Assembly (NCBI GenBank): GCA_013335275.1
Contig: JAAXVX010000014.1
Span: 1-12,223, forward strand
Direction: 5' to 3'
From: Bacteroidales bacterium
Lineage (GTDB): Bacteria > Bacteroidota > Bacteroidia > Bacteroidales > UBA932
Length of the DNA: 12,223 bases
Shown: positions 1-7,323 of the stretch, piece after piece
How positions within the stretch are numbered: position 1 is the first letter of the stretch
How the letters are laid out: every line of letters starts with the position of its first letter
The notes under the pieces: generated by a model
The model's input: the letters and a program-made list of their open reading frames with translations, nothing else
Databases searched by the model: none
What the model was told of the DNA's origin: nothing
Translations under genes and position numbers: made by a program

Positions 1-125
1 TTTCTGCTGACGAAGGAACTAAGGTTGATATACCAAAATGGTGTAACAAACAGGGTCACGACTATCTTGGAACCGTTGAAGAAAATGGTTATTACAAGAT
101 TTATATGCGTAAAAACGAAATCTAA
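1..125 (+). CDS. TusA-family sulfurtransferase, C-terminal fragment
   Basis: This is the 3' end of a gene that begins before the window; the reading frame starts at base 3 and gives 40 residues before a TAA stop at 123-125. The visible part has the hallmark C-terminal pattern of TusA/SirA-family proteins: a D-E-G-T turn, then D-I-P-K-W-C, then G-H-D-Y-L, and a final strand ending in I-Y-M-R-K. TusA proteins are small cytosolic carriers that hold a persulfide on an N-terminal Cys-Pro-x-Pro cysteine and pass sulfur to partners. That cysteine lies outside the window, so activity cannot be judged. Only 11 nt separate it from the MvhD-like gene, so it is probably cotranscribed with the Hdr/Qmo-like genes. 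This is the main hint that the complex deals with sulfur. Confidence 0.8.
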   Translation, partial: SADEGTKVDIPKWCNKQGHDYLGTVEENGYYKIYMRKNEI

Positions 126-136
126 CAAATAACGGG

Positions 137-532
137 ATGGATAAAAGGAGTGTAAAAATCCTGGTCTTCTCAACAGAAAAAATTTCAGATCCCGCCATTG
201 ATATGGCGGGTCTGTTGAAATTGCACTATCCGCCTCAGGTTTATACTATCGCAGTGCGATGTTCAAGCGGAATTAAGCCAAGATGGATCATGAGGGCATT
301 TGAAAAGGGATTCGATGGTGTTTTTATTGCTGCCGACGGAAGCGACTGTTCTTTTGGAGAGAGTTGTACCGAGAAGACCGGAGCTATCGTGGAAAAAACC
401 CACATAATGATGAAAGAGAAGGGAATTGAACCGTCAAGGCTAAGAATGGCTGCGCTATGTTCTGTATGTAGTGAGTCTTTTGTAAAACATGTCAAAAGTT
501 TCAATGAATTATTATTAAAACCGGAAAATTAA
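137..532 (+). CDS. MvhD/FlpD-like hydrogenase iron-sulfur subunit, diverged
   Basis: A 131-residue protein that fits the MvhD/FlpD (hydrogenase iron-sulfur delta subunit) family. In methanogens and in the C-terminal part of QmoB, this domain carries a [2Fe-2S] cluster and passes electrons to HdrA. Family landmarks seen here are D-M-A-G-L-L (residues 22-27), H-Y-P-P (30-33), R-C-S-S-G (41-45), A-F-E-K-G-F-D-G-V (54-62), D-C-S-F-G (70-74) and G-I-E-P-S-R-L-R (96-103). The cysteine pattern is unusual. The usual N-terminal Cys-x-x-Cys is absent (F11-S12-T13) and the usual Gly-Cys-His is A65-A66-D67. Cysteines present are C42, C71, C77, C108 and C111. The next gene starts 5 nt downstream and is HdrA-like, which supports a partnership. 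ATG 137 gives a normal N-terminus that leads straight into the first beta strand. The family call is good; cluster content is uncertain. Confidence 0.82.
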   Translation: MDKRSVKILVFSTEKISDPAIDMAGLLKLHYPPQVYTIAVRCSSGIKPRWIMRAFEKGFDGVFIAADGSDCSFGESCTEKTGAIVEKTHIMMKEKGIEPSRLRMAALCSVCSESFVKHVKSFNELLLKPEN

Positions 533-537
533 AAATT

Positions 538-1833
538 ATGCAAAAAGAGCCAATCACGCTATCGTTTGATGCAATAGTCATAGGCGGAGGTATTGCCGGA
601 GGAGAGGCGGCACTTAATATGGCCAACAACGGTTATAAGGTAATTTTGATTGAGAAAAGGCTGTCACTCGGAGGAAAGATGATTATGCTCAGTAAAGTCT
701 TCCCTACTCTTGATTGTTCTGCCTGTATTACAACTCCAAAGGTTTCTGAAATTTCACGTCATCCGAATATCACAATTTTTACCGAAAGCGATGTGACCTC
801 AGTTGAAAAGAAAGGAGAGAAAAATTTTATTGCAAAAGTTACAAGAAGGCCAAGGTATGTTGTTGCTGAAGACTGCACGGCATGCCAGTTGTGCGAACAG
901 GCCTGTCCTGTTATTGTAAAAGATCAGTTCCAGTACAATCTGGTGGGAAGGAAAGCAGTATATATTCCATTTAGCATCGCCAGCCCAAAAGTCGCTGCAA
1001 TTGACATAGATAACTGTTCCCTGTGCGGGGCATGTGAGAAAGTATGTCCTCCCGGATGTATTGACTTTACCCAGAAACCGCAGGATTATATAATTAATGC
1101 AAAAACCGCCATCGTGGCAACGGGCTTCAAATTGTACGATCCGTCAAATGTTCCGAGATACAATTATGGAGAGGCAAAAAATGTAATAACATCTATGCAG
1201 ATGGAAAGGTTGCTCGCTCCTACCCGGCCCTTCCATACTATTTTACGTTCCAGCGACGGAAAGGTACCTGATAAGATTGCCTATGTCCTTTGTGCCGGAT
1301 CTCGCGATGATTCTCTGGGCAACCCAATATGCTCTCAAATTTGCTGCATGTACTCAATTAAACAGGCACAACTTCTAATGGGTGCTCTGCCTATGGCAGA
1401 TATAACGCTCTATTACATTGACATCAGAGCTTTTGGCAAAGGTTACGATGAGTTTTACGAGCAGGCTGTAGGAATGGGTGTCCGCTTTGTAAAAGGAAAG
1501 GTGGGAAGAATAACTGAGAAGGAGAACGGGAATCTCACTTTAAGGTATGAAGACATTGCTACCGGAAAATTAAAAGAATCCGAACACGATCTTGTTGTAC
1601 TCTCTGTAGGAGTGAAACCAAACAGCGAACCTGCGGATATATTCACCAGCCATAAACTGGAACTGGATTCGCTGAAATTTGTAAAACAGAGCGACCCATT
1701 GCTCAGTCCTGCTAAAACAACCATAGAGGGAGTCTTTGTAGCCGGAACCGCAACCGGGCCAAAAGATATACCGGATTCTATTCTGTCTGCAGGAGCTGCC
1801 TCAACAGAAGCAATCAGCTACCTAAACCAATAA
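538..1833 (+). CDS. HdrA/QmoA-like FAD and iron-sulfur oxidoreductase
   Basis: A 431-residue cytosolic flavoprotein of the HdrA/QmoA family. A Rossmann FAD motif G-G-G-I-A-G-G lies at residues 16-22, followed by an L-I-E-K strand end and L-G-G-K. An inserted ferredoxin domain carries two [4Fe-4S] motifs, C113-x2-C116-x2-C119-x3-C123-P and C160-x2-C163-x2-C166-x3-C170-P. The conserved HdrA-type core follows: C252-A-G-S-R and C265-S-Q-I-C269-C270. A second FAD-domain signature, V-A-G-T-A-T-G-P-K-D, lies near the C-terminus. Compared with full HdrA it lacks the N-terminal HdrA domain and the C-terminal ferredoxin pair, and its size is close to QmoA. It sits 5 nt after the MvhD-like gene and 13 nt before a second HdrA-like gene. 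I infer that it is a flavin subunit of a Qmo-like menaquinone-linked complex; QmoA is the nearest named relative, but orthology is not shown. Confidence 0.88.
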   Translation: MQKEPITLSFDAIVIGGGIAGGEAALNMANNGYKVILIEKRLSLGGKMIMLSKVFPTLDCSACITTPKVSEISRHPNITIFTESDVTSVEKKGEKNFIAKVTRRPRYVVAEDCTACQLCEQACPVIVKDQFQYNLVGRKAVYIPFSIASPKVAAIDIDNCSLCGACEKVCPPGCIDFTQKPQDYIINAKTAIVATGFKLYDPSNVPRYNYGEAKNVITSMQMERLLAPTRPFHTILRSSDGKVPDKIAYVLCAGSRDDSLGNPICSQICCMYSIKQAQLLMGALPMADITLYYIDIRAFGKGYDEFYEQAVGMGVRFVKGKVGRITEKENGNLTLRYEDIATGKLKESEHDLVVLSVGVKPNSEPADIFTSHKLELDSLKFVKQSDPLLSPAKTTIEGVFVAGTATGPKDIPDSILSAGAASTEAISYLNQ

Positions 1834-1846
1834 AAGACATAACGAG

Positions 1847-3565
1847 ATGAAAAAGAAACTTGGAATATATATATGTGCCTGCGGCGGTAATATCTCCGAC
1901 TATGTTGATATTGAAAAAGTTAAAGACGCAGTAAAAGATGAAGACTGTGTTATTCTTGCCAAAACTACGATGTTTGCCTGTGGAGATTCCAATCAGAAAG
2001 ATATGGATGCCGACATAAAAGCAAATGATCTTAGCGGAATAGTTGTGGCAAGTTGTTCTCCCAAACTTCACCTGACAACTTTCCGGGCAGTGAGCGAGCG
2101 TGCGGGACTGAATAAATACAACTATGTACACGCCAATATCAGAGAACAGGCTTCATGGGCACACTCCGACAACAAAACAGGTGCAACAGAAAAGGCTATC
2201 CTTCTTGTTAGGGCAGCTATAGCAAAAGCACGTCTGGCAGAGTCGCTTGAACCAATTGTGATTAAATCGCGCCGTTCAGTTGCTGTTATCGGAGCCGGTG
2301 TTGCAGGTCTCAAAGCAGCAATTTCTCTGTCAAGAATGCAAGACGAAGTGTTCCTCATTGAGAGGGAGAACAGAATTGGCGGAAATTTGGCCAATCTGGA
2401 CACTATAAGTCCGGAAAATATATCCGGCAAAGAATTGCTTATACGGTTAGAGGAAGATTTGAAAAAGGAGAAAAACATTACACTCCTTACAAATTCAGAG
2501 GTAGTGGGAAATTCCGGAAACATTGGAGATTTCACTCTTACATTAAAGATATCCGGTTCAGAAGGCAGTACAACAAAAGATATCAAAGTAGGCTCTGTAC
2601 TTGTGGCAACAGGCTTTAACTCCTACATTCCGGCCGACGGAGAGTTTGGGTTCAATCAAATTGCCAATGTAATTACTCTGCCTCAATTCAGGGATATACT
2701 GAGAAATGCAGACAGCAAAAAGTTTGTTTTCAATGGCAAAGTGATAAACTCAGTTGCATACATATACTGTGTTGGCAGCCGGCAGGTAAAAGGAGAAAAC
2801 AAATATTGCTCCCGCTATTGTTGCACGGCAGCTGTACAGGCTTCACTTGATCTTAAAAAGAAATATCCTGATATTCAAAACTATCACTTTACAAAAGGGG
2901 TGAGAACTTATGGGAAACAGGAATTAATTTATAAGGAGTCAAACAGCGCTGGTGATATCTACATACAGTTTCTTGACAAAAAACCTCCAATTGTAACTGA
3001 GTTGGATGGTGCAATTTCTATCAAAGCAGGTGACTTGCTTTCAGAAAAAAAAGAAATTGAAGCACTCGCCGATTTGGTTGTGCTAGTTACCGGTATGGTT
3101 CCGGATAAGGACACTTCTATAGGGTCGCTGTTTAAGCTTCCCAAGGGCAGAGATAAGTTTTTCAACGAGATACACATGAAACTCCGTCCTGTAGAAACAG
3201 TTATAGACGGGATTACTATTGCCGGCACATGTCAGGGGCCAAAAAATGTTATGGAATCTGTTAACTCCGCACTATCTGCTGCTGCAAAATCGCACTCTTT
3301 TGTAAGCAAAGGAGAACTCGAGCTGGAACCTATTGTGGCTTATGCAGATAAATCAAGCTGCAACTGGTGCAACGCCTGCAGTGACGCATGTCCTTTTAAT
3401 GCAATTTCAAAGATTGAAGCAGAGGGAAAAGAGGTCGCATCTATAAATAAAAGCACCTGCAAGGGATGCGGAATGTGTCTGCCGGTTTGCCCGACAGATT
3501 CGATTGAACTTATCTCTTTTACAAACAAAGAGATGGAGAGCATGATTGATGTATTGGCACAATAA
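1847..3565 (+). CDS. HdrA/QmoB-like flavoprotein with C-terminal 2x[4Fe-4S] domain
   Basis: A 572-residue HdrA-family protein. Residues 1 to about 140 form the HdrA N-terminal domain, with C10, C12, C45 (A-C-G-D) and C70 (S-C-S-P-K-L-H), then G-L-N-K-Y and A-N-I-R-E-Q-A-S-W-A-H, and an A-T-E-K-A segment. The FAD Rossmann motif G-A-G-V-A-G is at 149-154. The core has C-V-G-S-R and Y-C-S-R-Y-C-C, both typical of HdrA. The C-terminus is a dicluster ferredoxin: C505-x2-C508-x2-C511-x3-C515-P and C538-x2-C541-x2-C544-x3-C548-P. The ferredoxin pair normally inserted in the FAD domain of HdrA is missing here and is instead present in the upstream paralogue. QmoB pairs an HdrA-like part with a C-terminal MvhD-like part; here the MvhD part is the separate gene at 137. 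The likely role is electron relay and possibly flavin-based electron confurcation or bifurcation, which is inferred only. Confidence 0.9.
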   Translation: MKKKLGIYICACGGNISDYVDIEKVKDAVKDEDCVILAKTTMFACGDSNQKDMDADIKANDLSGIVVASCSPKLHLTTFRAVSERAGLNKYNYVHANIREQASWAHSDNKTGATEKAILLVRAAIAKARLAESLEPIVIKSRRSVAVIGAGVAGLKAAISLSRMQDEVFLIERENRIGGNLANLDTISPENISGKELLIRLEEDLKKEKNITLLTNSEVVGNSGNIGDFTLTLKISGSEGSTTKDIKVGSVLVATGFNSYIPADGEFGFNQIANVITLPQFRDILRNADSKKFVFNGKVINSVAYIYCVGSRQVKGENKYCSRYCCTAAVQASLDLKKKYPDIQNYHFTKGVRTYGKQELIYKESNSAGDIYIQFLDKKPPIVTELDGAISIKAGDLLSEKKEIEALADLVVLVTGMVPDKDTSIGSLFKLPKGRDKFFNEIHMKLRPVETVIDGITIAGTCQGPKNVMESVNSALSAAAKSHSFVSKGELELEPIVAYADKSSCNWCNACSDACPFNAISKIEAEGKEVASINKSTCKGCGMCLPVCPTDSIELISFTNKEMESMIDVLAQ

Positions 3566-3575
3566 ATAAGGAACT

Positions 3576-3866
3576 ATGTCTACAGAAAAAACAATGACAG
3601 TAAAAATACTTCGGGAAACCCGTAAGGTTTCCGATGAGGTAAAGGAAAATCTGAAACAATTCAATAAAGATAAAAAGGCTATTCTTGAGGCACTCGGACA
3701 AGGAGAAAAGACTATCGCCCAACTTAGTGAGGCAACCGGAATGTCCAGGGAAAAAACCATGTTTCTGCTAATGTCTCTTATAAAATTCGGATTTGCATCT
3801 GCAGGTACAGTTGATGACATGGATGAGTATTTCACATATAAATTAAAGACAAATGAGCAGAATTAA
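3576..3866 (+). CDS. Small winged-helix-like protein in the Hdr/Qmo-like operon
   Basis: A 96-residue protein with no family I can name firmly. Residues about 30-80 read as a helix-turn-helix: helix K-K-A-I-L-E-A-L, then T-I-A-Q-L-S-E-A-T-G-M-S (a classic HTH turn), then a hydrophobic helix with K-T-M-F-L-L-M-S-L, followed by a short wing ending in Y-F-T-Y-K-L. The first 25 residues are charged and probably extended. It starts 10 nt after the HdrA-like gene, and its last 14 nt overlap the QmoC-like gene, so the two are probably translationally coupled. It could be a transcriptional regulator of the operon. It could also be a non-DNA-binding winged helix that modulates the complex, as DsrD (a small winged-helix protein) does for dissimilatory sulfite reductase; that comparison is an analogy, not homology. 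There are no cysteines, so it does not bind a cluster itself. Confidence 0.75.
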   Translation: MSTEKTMTVKILRETRKVSDEVKENLKQFNKDKKAILEALGQGEKTIAQLSEATGMSREKTMFLLMSLIKFGFASAGTVDDMDEYFTYKLKTNEQN

Positions 3867-4974
3867 TCCGAAATTTGGAAAAGAGCTTAAAAAATACGGA
3901 GCAACAGAGTTCAACTCATGTTACAATTGCGGCACTTGTACTGCAGTCTGTTCACTATCTACCGGAGATGACTCATTTCCACGTTCAATGGTACGGTTAA
4001 GCGAAACCGGAAACGAAGAAGATATATCAGCATCACTCAAACCATGGCTTTGCTATTATTGCGGAGAATGTTCTTCAAACTGTCCTCAGACAGCGAATCC
4101 TGGAGAACTTATGATGTCGCTTCGTCGCTGGCTCACCGCCAAATATGACTGGACCGGACTTTCCGGGCTTATGTATAAATCGCTGCCTGCAACTATTGTT
4201 GCAATGGTGCTCATTTTTGCCGGAGTAATTGGTTATGCGGCATCAGAGGGATTCGATGCCGAAAAGGTTATGCATATTGGGCACTACTTCGAAATGTTTG
4301 CAATTGCCGGCGTTTTTGGAGTAATCCTCCTGCCAAATTTATTCCGGATGTGGTATTTTGTAATATTCAAACCATCTCGTAAAAAAACAGCCGGAAAAGC
4401 TGAATCAGAAACAGAGTATTCATCCCGACTCACAAATCTTCTCGGCGGTATTCCATTAAGGGTTTATCTGACTTCTCTGAGCGACTTTTTTCTTCACATG
4501 TTTACCCAGAAAAGGGCACTTGGCTGCGACGACAATCAAAAGAGATGGTTTGAGCATTTCATACTTGTAATCGGCTATCTGACACTTCTTTTTACAACTG
4601 TTTTTCTTGACTGGTTTTCATCTGAAAATATGTTCGTGATAATTCTGGGTTATCTGGTGAGTGCAATTGTTTTCATTGTGACATTTGATTTTGTAACAGG
4701 AAGAATTAAAAAGAACAAAGAGGTGAGCAAACACTCGCGTCCGTCCGACTGGTTCTTTGTAATATGGCTTTTCCTAATGGGTGTGACAGCCTTTTTAGTA
4801 AGACTATTTATAGATTTTAATATAATTGAGAGCAATTTCTGGCTCTATCTGTTCCATTTGACTATTCTGGCTCAGTGGGCACTGATTATTGTTCCTTTTG
4901 GTAAATGGACGCACTTCCTTTATCGCTCTTTTGCCATGTATTTCGACAAATTACAGAAATCAGCTGCCAAATAA
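3853..4974 (+). CDS. QmoC-like: HdrC-type ferredoxin fused to cytochrome-b-like membrane domain
   Basis: A 373-residue protein in two parts. The N-terminal domain is HdrC-like, with two [4Fe-4S] motifs: C23-x2-C26-x2-C29-x3-C33 and C67-x2-C70-x2-C73-x3-C77-P. From about residue 113 there are six hydrophobic segments (around 114-132, 145-172, 235-257, 260-280, 297-318 and 330-350). Histidines H141, H144, H235, H335 and H354 lie in or beside membrane segments and could ligate b-type hemes, as in NarI-like or QmoC domains. Domain order and length match QmoC, which links cytosolic flavoproteins to menaquinone. There is no HdrB CCG domain, so it is not a heterodisulfide reductase catalytic subunit. 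It overlaps the winged-helix gene by 14 nt, and a strong hairpin terminator follows 24 nt after the stop. The architecture is clear; the electron-flow direction and heme ligands are inferred. Confidence 0.85.
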   Translation: MSRINPKFGKELKKYGATEFNSCYNCGTCTAVCSLSTGDDSFPRSMVRLSETGNEEDISASLKPWLCYYCGECSSNCPQTANPGELMMSLRRWLTAKYDWTGLSGLMYKSLPATIVAMVLIFAGVIGYAASEGFDAEKVMHIGHYFEMFAIAGVFGVILLPNLFRMWYFVIFKPSRKKTAGKAESETEYSSRLTNLLGGIPLRVYLTSLSDFFLHMFTQKRALGCDDNQKRWFEHFILVIGYLTLLFTTVFLDWFSSENMFVIILGYLVSAIVFIVTFDFVTGRIKKNKEVSKHSRPSDWFFVIWLFLMGVTAFLVRLFIDFNIIESNFWLYLFHLTILAQWALIIVPFGKWTHFLYRSFAMYFDKLQKSAAK

Positions 4975-4998
4975 ATTAAATCACTGGTTTTCAAGCAC

Positions 4999-5034
4999 AA
5001 AATGTCTTAGAGTAAAATTTAAGACATTTTTTTT
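4999..5034 (+). terminator. Rho-independent terminator after the Qmo-like operon
   Basis: A perfect 11-bp inverted repeat pairs AAAATGTCTTA (4999-5009) with TAAGACATTTT (5020-5030) around a 10-nt loop, and the T-run continues to 5034 (eight Ts from 5027). It begins 24 nt after the stop of the QmoC-like gene. The stem is AT-rich, as expected in this genome. Because the A-run precedes the stem on the left arm, the structure might also work on the minus strand, but no minus-strand gene converges on it here. Confidence 0.85.
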
Positions 5035-5060
5035 ATGCATTTTAACTAACTTTGTGTAGT
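5027..5060 (+). promoter_or_regulatory. Bacteroidota-type promoter candidate for the ATP synthase operon
   Basis: TAACTTTG at 5047-5054 matches the Bacteroidota -7 consensus TAnnTTTG exactly. The -33 element (TTG/TTTG) would fall near 5025-5030, where only the T-run of the preceding terminator is present, so the upstream box is imperfect. Transcription would start near 5060, giving an AT-rich leader of about 80 nt before the atpD start at 5141. This is the only exact -7 match I noticed between the two operons. The rest of the 166-nt gap (5061-5140) holds a weak imperfect hairpin at 5074-5092 and no gene. Confidence 0.6.
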
Positions 5061-5128
5061 TATATAAATGTTTGCCTGTCTTATTGTCGGGCATAAAATG
5101 TTTTTTCTTAACTTGTGCAAATCTTTAA

Positions 5129-6658
<1,530 letters not shown>

Positions 6659-6667
6659 GTACCATTA

Positions 6668-6907
6668 ATGGAATTAATAATTTTACTGCCCGATAAGACA
6701 ATTTTTAAAGGAGAGGTGGACTCTGTGAATCTTCCAGGAACAATCGGAAACTTTTCGGTTCTGAAAGGTCACGCGCCAATGATCTCTTCACTCAAATCCG
6801 GGATTGTTAAATATATCGTTTCTGAGAATGGAGAAGAATTTTCCTTAGGAATTAACGGAGGTTTTGCAAGTATTAAAAAGGACGTTGTAAAGGTTTGTGC
6901 TGAATAA
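6668..6907 (+). CDS. atpC: F1Fo ATP synthase subunit epsilon, short form
   Basis: A 79-residue central-stalk subunit that joins gamma to the c-ring. Only the N-terminal beta-sandwich domain is present: L-I-I-L-L-P-D-K-T-I-F-K-G near the start, N-L-P-G-T-I-G-N-F (residues 21-29), L-K-G-H-A-P-M-I-S-S-L-K-S-G, then G-I-N-G-G-F-A. The protein stops right after the strand ending V-K-V-C-A-E. Epsilon of E. coli or Bacillus has about 50 more residues forming two helices that can inhibit ATP hydrolysis; they are absent here. The stop is clean and the next gene starts 11 nt later, so this is a natural short form rather than a frameshift. Short epsilon subunits are usual in Bacteroidota. Confidence 0.96.
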   Translation: MELIILLPDKTIFKGEVDSVNLPGTIGNFSVLKGHAPMISSLKSGIVKYIVSENGEEFSLGINGGFASIKKDVVKVCAE

Positions 6908-6918
6908 AATTTGCCATA

Positions 6919-7323
6919 ATGAATAAATTTATACTTAAGCTTATTATTTCTTTATTGCTTTTTTATCCGGTTGTTGGAATAGCTGTTGGATTTGTTCTTT
7001 ATGAATATTTCCCAATGCACTATTTTTCGCTGTACCCTGTTATTCCAGGTTATTTTTCTGTTCTTGGAGCGATTCTCTTCTTCGCCCTTTTATATTATCG
7101 CACAAACAATCCCCAAAAAACTACCAAAGTATATATGATATTTAGAGGGTTTAAATTTTTGCTTACAATAGGTACAATCCTTTTGTTTGTAACAATTTAT
7201 GATGATTTTGAATACGAATTTTCTATAACTACAGCGGGGTTTTACTTTTTCTATATTATTATTGAAACATATTTATTCACCAGGTTTGAAAGAGAGAGAG
7301 TAGCCAAATGCAAAAAAGATTAA
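6919..7323 (+). CDS. Four-helix membrane protein between atpC and atpB (AtpI-like position)
   Basis: A 134-residue membrane protein that I do not recognise by sequence. It has four hydrophobic segments at roughly 5-29, 41-61, 73-94 and 103-121, and a basic tail ending R-V-A-K-C-K-K-D. Segment 3 begins with R-G-F-K, placing positive charge at the membrane edge. It lies 11 nt after atpC, and its last 16 nt overlap the start of atpB, so the two are probably translationally coupled. In many bacteria AtpI, a small membrane protein, is encoded just before atpB and helps Mg2+ handling or c-ring assembly. Position, size and helix count here fit that role, but I see no clear AtpI sequence motif, so the functional link is inferred from location. 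It is a real gene rather than a shadow, given its coding-like composition and tight operon spacing. Confidence 0.85.
   Translation: MNKFILKLIISLLLFYPVVGIAVGFVLYEYFPMHYFSLYPVIPGYFSVLGAILFFALLYYRTNNPQKTTKVYMIFRGFKFLLTIGTILLFVTIYDDFEYEFSITTAGFYFFYIIIETYLFTRFERERVAKCKKD

Noticed and set aside
1814..4835. Several minus-strand open frames of 60-154 codons opposite the Hdr/Qmo-like genes
   Set aside because: They lie antisense to well-supported coding genes, are Ser/Ile/Phe-rich and show no recognisable motif or operon spacing.
5074..5092. Imperfect hairpin plus T-run (5101-5106) in the atpD leader, as an attenuator
   Set aside because: The stem contains a T-T mismatch and a G-T pair, and the T-run starts 8 nt after it; too weak to call.
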